A stretch of DNA of 64,000 bases from an uncultured Syntrophobacterales bacterium. GTDB taxonomy: Bacteria > Desulfobacterota > Syntrophia > Syntrophales > UBA5619. The translations under genes were made by a program, and so were the position numbers. Below, piece by piece: positions 26,146 through 35,700 of the stretch. The DNA lies in contig CAIYSL010000093.1 of assembly GCA_903928915.1 (NCBI GenBank), positions 1 through 64,000 of the forward strand. The letters are read 5' to 3'. The notes under the pieces were generated by a model that was given only the letters and a program-made list of their open reading frames with translations, was not told where the DNA came from and ran no database searches. The first letter of the stretch is position 1; the number at the start of each line of letters is the position of its first letter.

Positions 26146-26661
26146 ATGATGACCACAGTCGCAACACTTCTGCGGGGAATCGACAAACTGAGCGAGAATG
26201 CGGGCAAGCTCTTCAGCCTGCTCGTCATTCCCATCATCGTCCTGGAGGCCGGGGAGTCGCTCCTCCGGTACGTCTTCCAGATGCCTACGGACTGGAGCTG
26301 GGAGCTGGCCGCCATGCTGTTCGGGGCCTTCTTCATGATGGGAGGGGCCTGGGTGCTGAAGGAACAGAACCACGTCCGGACCGATGTCTTCTACAACAAG
26401 CTCTCCCGCAAAGGGAAGGCCTACTTTGATCTTTTCTTCTTCACGACGGTATTCTTTGTTTTTGCCTGCGTCATGGTCTGGAAGATGACCGCCAACGCCA
26501 TCTATTCCGTCGGCATCCAGGAGGCCACCTTCAGCATGTGGGCGCCGCCCCTCTATCCCCTGAAGATCGTCTTCGCCGTCGCCTACATCCTGCTGTTCCT
26601 GCAGGGGCTGGCCAAATGGGTGCGTGATCTGGTGTACGTGGTCAAGGGGGTGGAGATATGA
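26146..26661 (+). CDS. TRAP transporter small permease (DctQ)
   Basis: A 171-residue membrane subunit with four hydrophobic helices and the family motif region MPTDWSWELAAMLFGAFFMMG. It associates with the large permease and binding protein. Its stop overlaps the next start (ATGA), so translation is coupled. Confidence 0.92.
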   Translation: MMTTVATLLRGIDKLSENAGKLFSLLVIPIIVLEAGESLLRYVFQMPTDWSWELAAMLFGAFFMMGGAWVLKEQNHVRTDVFYNKLSRKGKAYFDLFFFTTVFFVFACVMVWKMTANAIYSVGIQEATFSMWAPPLYPLKIVFAVAYILLFLQGLAKWVRDLVYVVKGVEI

Positions 26662-27989
26662 CGCCACTGGAATCGATCATCCTCGTGGGCATCGTGTTTC
26701 TGATCGTCCTGCTGAGCGGCCACCCCCTTGCCTTCACCCTGGGGGGGATGGCGGTGCTGGCCGGCGCCACGGTCTGGGGAAACCCGGGTGCTTTGAACCT
26801 CTTCATCCGCTCCACGATCGGTGTCGGCACGAACATCGTCTACACCTCGATCCCGCTGTTCATCTTCATGGGGGCGATGCTGGAGCGGTCCGGCGCCGCG
26901 GACGACCTCTTCGACTCGATGTACATCATTTTCGGACCCCTGCGGGGCGGCATCGCCATCACCACGGTGGTCATCTGCACGCTCCTGGCGGCGGCCAGCG
27001 GGATCATCGGCGCCTCGATCACGCTGATGACGATCCTGGCCCTTCCGGCCATGGCCAAATGCCGCTACGACATGAAGCTGGCCACGGGGACCATCATGGC
27101 CGCCGGCTGCCTGGGGACCCTGATCCCCCCCAGCATCATCCTGGTCATCTACGGCGCCCAGGCCCAGCTTTCCATCGGCAAGCTCTTTGCCGGTGGCATC
27201 GGCGCCGGCCTGCTGCTCTCGGTCCTCTACCTCGTCTACATCGTCTGGAAAATCGTGGTCAAGCCGGAGAGCGCACCGGCGATCGATCCGACGGAGGCGC
27301 TCAAGTACAGCCAGGCGCACAAGTGGCTGATGTTTTTCAAATCCGTTCTGCCCACGTCGATCCTGATCCTGCTGGTCCTGGGAACGATCCTGCTGGGGGC
27401 GGCGACGCCGACGGAGGCGGCCGCACTGGGCTGCGTCGGCGCCACGGGCGTGGCCATCTACAACCGGAAGTTCACCTGGCGGGTGGTGCGCGAGTGCAGT
27501 TACATGACGATGAAGACGACGGCCATGATCATGTTCATCATCCTGGGGGCCACCATGTTCACCTCGGTGTTCATGGGACTCGGCGGGGGCGAGGTGATCA
27601 ACAGCATGGTCAGCGGTCTGCAGATCAACCCCTGGGTCGTCGTTTTCCTGATCTTCTTCATCCTGTACGTCATGGGGATGTTCATCGACTGCTACGGCAT
27701 CCTGCTGATCGGGATTCCCATCTTCACCCCGATCGTCAATGCGCTGGGATTCGATCCCCTCTGGTTCGGGGTGATGTTTGCCGTGATGATCCAGATGTCC
27801 TATCTCTCGCCGCCGTTCGCCTATGCGGCGTTCTACGTCAAGGGGGTCGCGCAGCAGCAGAAGATCACCATCCCGATCAGCGAGCTCTACTGGGCAACCA
27901 TCCCCTTCATGGTCATGCAGGCGATCGCGGTGGTGTTGCTCTGCCTCTTCCCGCAGATCATCCTCTGGATACCGAGTCTGCTATTTTGA
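26658..27989 (+). CDS. TRAP transporter large permease (DctM)
   Basis: Ion-coupled channel subunit, 443 residues, about twelve membrane segments. Conserved DctM features include HPLAFTLGGMAVL, the Ser/Gly-rich ITLMTILALPAM region, LGTLIPPSIILVIYG and MFIDCYGILLIGIPIFTPI. Overlaps dctQ by four bases. Downstream are the DUF1638, corrinoid and methyltransferase genes, giving the transporter a likely metabolic partner. Confidence 0.95.
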   Translation: MTPLESIILVGIVFLIVLLSGHPLAFTLGGMAVLAGATVWGNPGALNLFIRSTIGVGTNIVYTSIPLFIFMGAMLERSGAADDLFDSMYIIFGPLRGGIAITTVVICTLLAAASGIIGASITLMTILALPAMAKCRYDMKLATGTIMAAGCLGTLIPPSIILVIYGAQAQLSIGKLFAGGIGAGLLLSVLYLVYIVWKIVVKPESAPAIDPTEALKYSQAHKWLMFFKSVLPTSILILLVLGTILLGAATPTEAAALGCVGATGVAIYNRKFTWRVVRECSYMTMKTTAMIMFIILGATMFTSVFMGLGGGEVINSMVSGLQINPWVVVFLIFFILYVMGMFIDCYGILLIGIPIFTPIVNALGFDPLWFGVMFAVMIQMSYLSPPFAYAAFYVKGVAQQQKITIPISELYWATIPFMVMQAIAVVLLCLFPQIILWIPSLLF

Positions 27990-28123
27990 TGAGCGCGGAT
28001 ACCTTCCCCGGCTCTGCTTGTCCGGGGAGGGCGCCCTGCCGGAGCATCGGGGAGGCTGCGTCGGGGCAGTGATGCGGCGGAAACGGAAGATCCGGGGACG
28101 GTTTTTTTGAAAAGAGATCCGTG

Positions 28124-28810
28124 ATGGCGGAAGCAAACAGCGGCAAGGAGCGACGGGTCGTCATTGCCTGCCGGGTCATGGAGCCGGAGCTCAGGCAGGT
28201 ACAGGCGGAGTCCGGGGAAGCGGCAGAGATCCTGTATCTCGACCAGGCCCTCCACCGGACGCCGGCCAAACTCCTGGGCCAGCTGCAGGAAAGGATCGAT
28301 CAGGCGGCCCCGCGGGCCTCCCGGATCGTCCTGGGCTACGGCCTCTGCTCCAACGGCGTGGTCGGCGTCACGGCGCGCCGGCAGGGGCTCCTCATCCCCC
28401 GCTGCCACGACTGCATCGCCCTGTTTCTGGGATCGCCGTCCCGGTATCAGGAGGTGTTCCGCCAGAAGCCGGGGACCTATTACCTCACGCCGGGGTGGAT
28501 CGCGGAAAAAAAAGACCCGCTGGGAATCCTCGCAGAGAATACTGCCAAGTTCGACCGGGAGACGGCGGAATGGGTCATGGAGGAGGAACTCAAGCACTAC
28601 ACCCATATCTCCCTGATCGATACGGGCGTGGAAGAGATGGCGCCGCTCAGGGAGCGGGCGAGGGAGAATGCCGAGATCCTGAAGAAGCAGTACGAGGAGA
28701 TCCCGGGCAGCCTGGAATACTTCCGCGAGATCGTTTCGGGTCCCTACAGCGACGACAAGTTCCTCTGCCTCGCGTCGGGCGAGGCCTTCACGCAGGAGAT
28801 GTTTTTCTAA
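28124..28810 (+). CDS. DUF1638 protein
   Basis: A 228-residue cytoplasmic protein of unknown biochemical function. Blocks seen: RRVVIACRVMEPELRQV, IVLGYGLCSNGVVGV, PRCHDCIALFLGS and TYYLTPGWI. The conserved Cys and His residues (GLCSNG, RCHDC) suggest metal or cofactor binding. DUF1638 genes are known to lie beside corrinoid proteins and UroD-type methyltransferases, as here. A GTG one codon earlier is an alternative start; the ribosome site is weak. It follows dctM by ~130 bases and precedes the corrinoid protein by 31 bases. Confidence 0.82.
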   Translation: MAEANSGKERRVVIACRVMEPELRQVQAESGEAAEILYLDQALHRTPAKLLGQLQERIDQAAPRASRIVLGYGLCSNGVVGVTARRQGLLIPRCHDCIALFLGSPSRYQEVFRQKPGTYYLTPGWIAEKKDPLGILAENTAKFDRETAEWVMEEELKHYTHISLIDTGVEEMAPLRERARENAEILKKQYEEIPGSLEYFREIVSGPYSDDKFLCLASGEAFTQEMFF

Positions 28811-28841
28811 CTCAATTCAAGAGAAAGGGAGAAAATTCACT

Positions 28842-29483
28842 ATGTCCAAGATGCTGGAGATAGGCGCGGCCATCGAAGCCGGCAAGGGCAAGAACGTCCA
28901 GGACCTTATCCAGGCGGCCATCGGCGAGGGTATGAAACCGATGGATGTCTTACAGGGCATGATCGATGCCATGGGGGCGGTTGGCGAAAAATTCAGGACC
29001 GGCGAGATCTATGTGCCGGAAATGCTCATTGCGGCCCGGGCCATGAAGAAGGGGCTGGAGGTGCTGCGGCCGCTCGTGGTGGGCGAAAGCGGCGCCACCG
29101 TCGGCAAGTTCATCGTCGGCACCGTGGCAGGCGACCTGCACGACATCGGCAAGAATCTCGTGGCCATGATGGTCGAGAGCCAGGGGTTCGATGTTATCGA
29201 TCTGGGGGTCGACGTGAAGGCGGAAAAATTCGTCGAAGCGATCAAGGCGAACCCCGATTGCCGGGTGATCGGCATCTCGGTCCTGCTGACCACGACGATG
29301 CCGGCCGTGAAGGACACCCTCAGCGCCCTGGCTGCCGCAGGGGTGAGAAACCAGGTGAAGGTCATGGTCGGCGGGGCGCCCGTCACCCAGGCCTTTGTCG
29401 ACAATATCGGGGCCGACGGTTTTGCGGCCGACGCGGCCACGGCCGCGGGCAAGGCCAAGGAACTGAACAAACGTCTCAATTAG
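28842..29483 (+). CDS. Corrinoid (B12-binding) methyl carrier protein
   Basis: A 213-residue MtaC/MttC-like methyl carrier. The helical cap domain (~1-85) is followed by a Rossmann-type cobalamin domain with the signature DLHDIGKNLV, whose His100 should ligate cobalt in the base-off form, then SVLLTTTM and VGGAPVT, which line the nucleotide tail. The protein would accept a methyl group from a substrate methyltransferase and pass it on. AAGGGAG precedes the ATG; the UroD-type gene follows after 11 bases. Confidence 0.94.
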   Translation: MSKMLEIGAAIEAGKGKNVQDLIQAAIGEGMKPMDVLQGMIDAMGAVGEKFRTGEIYVPEMLIAARAMKKGLEVLRPLVVGESGATVGKFIVGTVAGDLHDIGKNLVAMMVESQGFDVIDLGVDVKAEKFVEAIKANPDCRVIGISVLLTTTMPAVKDTLSALAAAGVRNQVKVMVGGAPVTQAFVDNIGADGFAADAATAAGKAKELNKRLN

Positions 29484-29494
29484 GAGGAACTTCC

Positions 29495-30643
29495 ATGAAC
29501 TCCCGCGAACGAGTGCTGTGCACCCTGAACCACAAGGAACCCGACCGCATTCCCCTGGACCTCGGGTCCGGCCACTGCTGCAAGTTCACCAAGTATTTCT
29601 ACGTCAAGCTGCTGGATTACTTCGGCATCAAGGAAGACAACCTGGAAATCTGCAGCCTGCCCTACCAGGTGGTCTACGCCTCGGACAAGGTGCTCGATCT
29701 GCTCAAGGGTGATGTGCGCAATCCCCGCCTCAAGCCCATCAGGCCCCCCAACCCTTATTCCAAGAAGTGGGAGGATGAGGAGAGCTACTACGCACGGAAC
29801 GAATGGGGGACCCTCTACCGGATGCCCAAGCAGCACGCCCTGTATTTCGACCTCTACGACACGGTCCTGAAGAATTCGGAGAGCCTGGAGGAGGACCAGA
29901 AGTTCGTCTGGCCCGTCCCGGAGAAGTTCGACAGGAACGACCGGAAAGAAATGGAAGACTACCGCAACGCCGGCTTCGCCACCATGATTACCGAAGTCTT
30001 CGGCAACGGTTTTCTCCAGACGGGTCCCCTGGTCTGGGGGTTCGAGAACTGGCTGGCCATGCTCGCGGCCGAGCCCGAGCGGTGCATCCCCTTCATGGAA
30101 AAGCTGCTGGAGAAGAAGATCGAGTACTACGACAACATCTTCGCGGTGTACGGCGGTCTGATCGACACCACCGCCGAGCCCGACGATTTCGGGACCCAGC
30201 GGGGCACCTTCGTGTCGCCGAAGCTGATCCGCGAGATGATGCTGCCCCTGCACAAGAAGCTCAACGCCCACATCAAGTCCAAGCAGGCGATCAAGACCAT
30301 GCTCCACACCTGCGGTTCCGTGTACGCCATCCTGCCGGATATCATCGAGGCGGGCTACGACATCCTCAACCCCGTCCAGATTGCGGCCGCGAACATGGAG
30401 CCCGAGCGGCTCAAGAAGGAGTTCGGCAAGGACATCGTCTTCTGGGGCGGCGGCATCAACACCCAGGCGACCCTGCCCAACGGTACACCCCAACAGGTCC
30501 GGGACGAAACCAAGAGGCTCATCGACGCCTTCGCCCCGGGCGGCGGGTTCGTCTTCTCCACGGTTCACAACGTTCAGGACGATGTGCCCATCGAGAACTT
30601 CATGGCCATGTGGGAGACCTTCCAGGACAATTGTAAATATTGA
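29495..30643 (+). CDS. UroD-family corrinoid methyltransferase
   Basis: A 382-residue protein of the uroporphyrinogen decarboxylase superfamily, starting after TAGGAGG. Placement next to the corrinoid gene marks it as a methyltransferase rather than a haem enzyme. Seen: the UroD opening RERVLCTLNHKEPDRIPLDL, a central LHTCGSVYAILPDIIEAG where HTC can supply zinc ligands, and FWGGGINTQATLPNGTP near the end. It could move the methyl group either from substrate to corrinoid or from corrinoid to tetrahydrofolate; the sequence alone does not decide. No corrinoid-reactivation (RACo-type) gene is in the window. Confidence 0.88.
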   Translation: MNSRERVLCTLNHKEPDRIPLDLGSGHCCKFTKYFYVKLLDYFGIKEDNLEICSLPYQVVYASDKVLDLLKGDVRNPRLKPIRPPNPYSKKWEDEESYYARNEWGTLYRMPKQHALYFDLYDTVLKNSESLEEDQKFVWPVPEKFDRNDRKEMEDYRNAGFATMITEVFGNGFLQTGPLVWGFENWLAMLAAEPERCIPFMEKLLEKKIEYYDNIFAVYGGLIDTTAEPDDFGTQRGTFVSPKLIREMMLPLHKKLNAHIKSKQAIKTMLHTCGSVYAILPDIIEAGYDILNPVQIAAANMEPERLKKEFGKDIVFWGGGINTQATLPNGTPQQVRDETKRLIDAFAPGGGFVFSTVHNVQDDVPIENFMAMWETFQDNCKY

Positions 30644-30723
30644 GCGATGCCGGCTTTCCGGGAGGGTGAGGCAACGCAGTGCCGCACGGCAGGATGAGCC
30701 ATCTCAATGGTGAAGGGAAAAAA

Positions 30724-30757
30724 GGGCGGCAGGCCGAAGGGGCTTGCCGCCCCTTTT
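30724..30757 (+). terminator. Intrinsic terminator after the methyltransferase gene
   Basis: Stem GGGCGGCAGGCC with GGCTTGCCGCCC (12 pairs including one G-T), five-base loop, then CTTTT and preceded by an A-run. Ends the TRAP-corrinoid operon. Confidence 0.88.
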
Positions 30758-30869
30758 CGTTTGTCCGATCAGGATCCGTTCGACCTTCCCGGGGACCGCG
30801 CATGCGAAAATAGAGGCGAGCCCCTCTTCAGGGCGGGCCGGTGGGCTTTCACTATTTTATCTCGTTATC

Positions 30870-30918
30870 GGGGCGGGAATCCTTCCCGTCGGGGCAGAGT
30901 CAGGTGCGGACGCCGAGG
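30870..30918. repeat. Copy B of the dispersed 49-bp repeat
   Basis: 41 of 49 bases identical to 24595-24643. Contains a CGGGAA/TTCCCG inverted repeat and overlaps the stop codon of the small minus-strand frame. Confidence 0.65.
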
Positions 30919-30989
30919 CGCGGCAGGATGAAGCGGTTCAGGACGAACCACCCCCCGACGATGAGGATGAGCAGCAGGCCTTCGTTCAT
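30900..30989 (-). CDS. 29-residue single-helix membrane protein (possible UGA read-through)
   Basis: Begins MNEGLLLILIVGGWFVL and ends LPRLGVRT before TGA. One hydrophobic helix with a positively charged exit; GGGGGA sits five bases before the ATG. The frame stays open for 15 more codons after the TGA (LCPDGKDSRP...), with a CGGGAA-GGA-TTCCCG hairpin starting about 11 bases downstream, so selenocysteine insertion is conceivable but unproven. The downstream part lies in the 49-bp repeat. I do not recognise the family with certainty. Confidence 0.45.
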   Translation of the reverse strand: MNEGLLLILIVGGWFVLNRFILPRLGVRT

Positions 30990-31057
30990 GGGTTCCCCCG
31001 TTTTGTTGCGTTTCTCCTCCCCGGCGGGAGGGATGCCCGTGCGGCGCGGGCGGAGAT

Positions 31058-31091
31058 AAAAACGGGGAAGCGGGCCACGACCCGCTTCCCC
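31058..31091 (-). terminator. Intrinsic terminator after tRNA-Leu
   Basis: On the minus strand GGGGAAGCGGG pairs with CCCGCTTCCCC (11 bp, six-base loop), followed by GTTTTT. Ends the tpiA-secG-tRNA transcript. Confidence 0.9.
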
Positions 31092-31107
31092 CGGTGCGAT
31101 CGATATT

Positions 31108-31194
31108 TGGTGCCGAAGCCGGGACTTGAACCCGGACGGGTTGTGCCCACTACCCCCTCAAGATAGCGTGTCTACCAGATTCCACCACTTCGGC
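31108..31194 (-). tRNA. tRNA-Leu (GAG anticodon)
   Basis: 87 bases including an encoded CCA. Acceptor stem GCCGAAG/CTTCGGC, A discriminator, anticodon arm CTATC-TTGAGGG-GGTAG with GAG in the loop, a long variable arm, and T-loop GTTCAAGTC. Sequence closely follows bacterial leucine tRNAs. Sits 120 bases after secG, a common neighbour in this lineage, and ends in a strong terminator. Confidence 0.95.
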
Positions 31195-31314
31195 ATCCAG
31201 AGCGTCTCGGGCGGTACCGTTACCCGTCCGGAGTCGACGTTCGCCGGGAACTTACCTGTTTCAAACGACTTTGTCAACAGCAAACAATCCCGGTCCGCTG
31301 ACCGATCCGGCAAG

Positions 31315-31767
31315 CTACTTGGCGGCCTGGGGCGCCGCCGGCGCAGCAGGTGCGGCCGGGGCTGCCGGGGCCCCCGCCTCCGGCTTCGGGGCCGGGATCC
31401 GGATGGGTATCGGCTTCGTCGGGTCGACCGGGATCTGCACGGGTATATCCGCCTGAATCGGGGCGCTCGGCTGAGGCGCGGTCTGGGGCCCCTTCTGCTG
31501 CTGCGCGGGCCGGCCGGCCCCCTCCATCAGGGAGCTCCCCTTGCGGGAAGCGATGTAGGAGAGGCTGAAGGAGGTCAGCATGAAGATGATGGCGACACCG
31601 GTCGTCATCTTGCCGAGGAAAGTCCCGGGGCCGCTGCTTCCGAAGATGGTCTGGCTCGACCCTCCGAACACGGCCCCCATGTTGGCGCCCTTGCCGGCCT
31701 GCAGCAGGACGACGAGGATCAGGACGATGCAGACAGCCACATGTACGATGGTGATGAGAATGTTCAC
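31315..31767 (-). CDS. secG: Preprotein translocase subunit SecG
   Basis: Auxiliary membrane subunit of the SecYEG export channel. Two helices are clear (ILITIVHVAVCIVLILVVLL and GVAIIFMLTSFSLSYIA) joined by the conserved GKGANMGAVFGGSSQTIFG loop. At 150 residues it is longer than usual because of a Pro/Ala-rich tail from ~residue 85 (repeated PIPIRIPAPK and AAPAAPAAP). Downstream of tpiA by ~110 bases. Confidence 0.95.
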   Translation of the reverse strand: MNILITIVHVAVCIVLILVVLLQAGKGANMGAVFGGSSQTIFGSSGPGTFLGKMTTGVAIIFMLTSFSLSYIASRKGSSLMEGAGRPAQQQKGPQTAPQPSAPIQADIPVQIPVDPTKPIPIRIPAPKPEAGAPAAPAAPAAPAAPQAAK

Positions 31768-31880
31768 GTTTTAACCCTTTCCCGAGTAGTGCACTCCGTT
31801 GCGAATGCGTTTCGCTGCGCGCTGATTTACCTCGCTTCGTTCCGCGGATTCCGCGAATGAGCTGCGCAGATTCTTCGAAT

Positions 31881-32630
31881 TCAGTAGCCGATGATCCGGA
31901 CGAAGGAATCGACTTCCAGGCTTGCCCCGCCGACCAGTGCCCCGTCGATGTCCGGCTGGGCCATCAGTTCGGCGATGTTCTTCGGCGTCACGCTGCCGCC
32001 GTACAGGATCGCCAGGTCCGCCGCCCGCTTAGGGCCGTAGAGCCGGGCGATCCACTCCCGGATGGAACGATGCACCTCCTCGGCCTGATCCGGGGTTGCC
32101 GTCTTGCCGGTGCCGATCGCCCACACCGGTTCATAGGCAATAATCAGAGAGCCTATATCATCGGCGGTCAAATTATTCAATCCCTCTTTTAACTGGCCGG
32201 CGACGACCTCTTCCCGGCGTCCCGCCTCCCGCTCGCCGAGCGACTCGCCGACGCAGAAGATCGGCCTCAGCCCGACGCCCAGGGCGGCCAGCAGCTTCCG
32301 GTTGATCCGGTCGTTGCCTTCGCCGAAGAGGGTGCGCCGCTCCGAATGGCCGACGATCACATGGGTGCAGCCCGCTTCGCGGAGCATGGCGCCGGAGATT
32401 TCCCCGGTGTAGGCCCCCTTTTCCGCCTCGTGCAGGTTCTGGGCGGACAAGCGGATGAAGGACCCCCGGACGGCCTCTGCCGCGGCGCCAAGCGCCGTGA
32501 AGGGCGGGGCGACGATCACCTCGCGATCCGGCGCGGTCGGAAAGGCCGACCGGAGCTGGGCGACGAATGCGATTGCCTCGGCAACCGTCTTGTGCATCTT
32601 CCAGTTTCCCGCGATGATGGGCCGGACCAT
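31881..32630 (-). CDS. tpiA: Triosephosphate isomerase
   Basis: Interconverts dihydroxyacetone phosphate and glyceraldehyde 3-phosphate. The 249-residue chain starts MVRPIIAGNWKMHKT (Asn and Lys of the active site), has the catalytic His in VIVGHSERR, the catalytic Glu in AYEPVWAIGTGKTA, and the phosphate loop LYGGSVTP. The ATG at 32630 follows GGGAGGG. It is followed by secG. Normally next to pgk, it is separated from it here by 6.7 kb and has its own promoter. Confidence 0.98.
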   Translation of the reverse strand: MVRPIIAGNWKMHKTVAEAIAFVAQLRSAFPTAPDREVIVAPPFTALGAAAEAVRGSFIRLSAQNLHEAEKGAYTGEISGAMLREAGCTHVIVGHSERRTLFGEGNDRINRKLLAALGVGLRPIFCVGESLGEREAGRREEVVAGQLKEGLNNLTADDIGSLIIAYEPVWAIGTGKTATPDQAEEVHRSIREWIARLYGPKRAADLAILYGGSVTPKNIAELMAQPDIDGALVGGASLEVDSFVRIIGY

Positions 32631-32658
32631 GTGCCCTCCCGGTGAACAGTGATCGCGG

Positions 32659-32687
32659 ATGATAACCAGCCGGCCCGCCTTCGTCAA
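32659..32687 (-). promoter_or_regulatory. Promoter of tpiA
   Basis: On the minus strand TTGACG (32687-32682), 17 bases, TATCAT (32664-32659); predicted start about 20 bases before the tpiA ATG. It is back to back with the promoter at 32708-32736. Confidence 0.65.
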
Positions 32688-32707
32688 TCGATTTTTTCCG
32701 ATCGTTA

Positions 32708-32736
32708 TTGCAAATTCCCCCGATCCGCATTACTCT
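32708..32736 (+). promoter_or_regulatory. Candidate promoter with start at the ATG of the PPDK-like fusion gene
   Basis: TTGCAA at 32708-32713, 17 bases, TACTCT at 32731-32736; the ATG is at 32743 and no Shine-Dalgarno sequence precedes it. Same geometry as the promoter at 16019-16047. Confidence 0.4.
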
Positions 32737-32742
32737 AGCCCC

Positions 32743-35700
32743 ATGGATACGACGGAACAGCCGCGGCCGCTGACCGCCCTGGAGATCAACCTGGAACGGA
32801 CCCGGGCGGTGGTGGAGATCCCCGAGCGGTACCGGATTCTCCTCGCCGTGGCCAAGGATCATTACGGGGTGCTGAAGCGCACCGAAGAGATGCTCGTCGA
32901 GCTGAACCATCCCTTCGTGAACTGGGAGTACGTGCTCACCCAGCTGAAGGGCCTTTCGGTCGGGAATTTCTACGATTTCAACGTCCCCGGCGACGGGCTG
33001 CCGGCACTGGCGACGCTGGCCGACATCTATCTGGCCGTCATCTCCTCGGCCCCGGACGAAGAGGTCAGGGACAACGCCATCCGGTACCTGTTCGAATACC
33101 TCAACACCGTCCTCTCCCAGAGCGGCAAGCTGCGGGGGCGAAACGCGGCGCTGTTTCCCCCGCTGTTTCGGTCGCTCGCCGACCTGGCCGCCACGCAGCA
33201 GGACCTGTGGAAGAAGGCCTCCGGTTATCTGAAGGCAACGGCCAGGCTGCTGGCGGATCAGGACCTGCGGATCGACCGGGCCGACCTCGGTCGGCTTCTC
33301 GATACGGTGTTCCGGTCGACGTACCGCTTCTGGCTGACCCAGCCCGATCCTGCCGGATGGTTTTCGCTGCAAGGGGAGACCGACGAGGAGCGCGAGGCCT
33401 ACCAGGGGCTCGTCCGTCCCCTCTCGCACGGCCACCTCCGGGAGCTGCTCGCCCGCATCGACCGGATCGCCGCCCGGGCGAAGGCCGATCCGGCCGGGCG
33501 CGAAGAATACCTGGAGATGCCCGATTACCTGCAGATCGCCAACGGGTATCTCGTCGTCGCCGACGCCCTGGAACAGTCGCCCGCCTTCGCGGGGCACCGG
33601 TATCTGGTGAAGCTCGACTTCCTGTTCAACGTCATGGGCGTCCCGGGCCTTACGGACGTCCACAGCGCGGGCCTGATCGAGATCAACCGGTGTCTGGGGA
33701 AGGTACTGAAAGAGGAGACCCAGGAGAACCTGAACGCATCCGTCCGGAAGATATTCCGCCTGCTGAAGAAGAATGTCTCCGGCCATCGCTTTCAGAGTTC
33801 CCTGATCGACTGCATCACGACCCTGGCCAAGGAGGTGTTCGAGCTGAACAACCACCCGCTCGTCGACACCTTCATCGAGGAGGTCGTGGCCTTCGGGTTT
33901 CAGCATCCCGACGTGCAGGGATCGACCACGGAATGGCAGATCCAGGTGAACCCCGCCCATGTCAAGAACATCCGCGCCTGGCTGGGGATCATCACCCAGA
34001 AGCCGCGCTGGACGAAGAAACTCCTCTCGGCCCTGATCATCAACCTGAAGCTGAAGGGGGTGTTCGTCCGGGATACGGACCTCCTCCAGAAGGAGATCTC
34101 CCGGCTGCTGAACACCGACATCCAGCCGGCGTACAACCTGACCAAGCAGCTCCTCAGGATCCTCCCGATCTTCTTCACCGAGATCGGCGCGGAAGGGGAG
34201 CTCCGGGCGATCTCCACCGCTGTCGACGAGCTGTCGGCCCGGAACGACCGGCTGATCTATTTCCTCAGGAAGCAGTCGCACGTGGAGAGCAACAGCCTCT
34301 TGGTGCCGTTCATCGAGGATATCTTCCGCTACTGGCGCTCCGGGAAGAAGCAGTTCCTGAAGGAGCACCTGCCGGCGGAGGTTTACCGGGAGGTCAAGCC
34401 GGCAGGGGAGTATTTCACCGGCCTCCACCGGCTGTTCGGCCCCGTATTCGTGAAGATCGACGGCGATGTCCGGCAGCTCCTCGAATGGGATGAGGCGCGG
34501 ATCGCATCCGAGATCGCGGCCGTCGACGGCGTCGCCGTCCGGGAGAAGGAGCGCGCCGGGCTGATGATCCGGTTCTACCAGCTCATCTTCAAGAAATATT
34601 TCCATCAGCACATCGACATCCTCAGAGACCTCGAGTCGTCGAACCTCGTCGACCCCAAGCGGATCCGTGCCCTCGGCCGGGCGCTGGACAGGAAGGACCA
34701 TGAGCGGAGCCTGGCGGTCATCCTCGAGATGATCGCCTCGCTGAAGGAGAAGATCCTCTCCCCCGTGAAGACCGACGCGGTGGAGAACATCTACTACAAG
34801 CGGCATATCGCCGCCGGCATCCCCTCGATGTACGGGACCTACCGGGAGGAGAAGTTCGAGGCCATGGGGCTGTCGCTCCGTCTGGAGAGCTTCGCCACGA
34901 CGCTGTTCGAGAAGCTGGTGGAATCCCTGAACCTCAAGTTCATCACCAAGAGCACGTTGCTTCGGATCCACAAGTATCTCTGGCTGTACGTGAAGGCCCT
35001 CGACCTGGAGGGGCTGGCGACGGAAGGGCTGGTGGCGAAGCTGAAGTACCTCACGAGCGCCCTGCAGATCCGGCAGTTTTCGATCGACCAGTACATCGAC
35101 ATCTTCCAGTTCATCGCCAAGGGGATCCAGGATATCACCCGCGACTATTACGTCGATGTCCATCGCGCCAACCTGCCGGTGATCATCGGCCAGCTCCTCT
35201 GCCGCGACGGGGGCTGGGAGGGCAGGGGGATCGCCCGGGAGGACCAGGAGACCTTCTATCAGCACTCGGAGCAGTTCATCCGTTCCGTCATCGCCTCCGC
35301 CTTCGGGCTGCAGGTGCTGGACAATTTCGTCAACGCCGTGATCCGGACGCTGGGCGCGGAACTGGAAAAATTCAAGGACAACAAAGAGATCCTGAATCTC
35401 GTGATGGCCTACATCCCGGAGCTGGCCGTCACGACCCTGTACAAGAAGAACCGGGAGACGGACAATCAGATCCTGATCGGCAACAAGGCCTACTTCCTCA
35501 AGCAGCTGCGGTCGTTCGGCCTGCCCGTTCCGCCGGGGTTCGTGATCACCACCGAGGTGTTCCGGGGCTACGAGGGGGTGAAGGGGTACCAGTACATCTT
35601 CGAAGACCTGCAGCAGCGGATCAACCGGGAGCTCCGGGAACTGGAACGGATCACGAAGAAGACCTTCGGCGACCCCAAGAACCCGCTGATCCTTTCCGTC

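Larger units (their letters stand above)
30758..31057. other. Intergenic region with repeat and one tiny frame
   Basis: Between the methyltransferase terminator and the tRNA terminator. It holds repeat copy B and a 29-codon membrane-protein frame on the minus strand; nothing else is supported. Confidence 0.6.

Noticed and set aside
31108-31194. tRNA-Leu as an integration site for an island
   Set aside because: No integrase gene and no direct repeat of the tRNA 3' end were found nearby.
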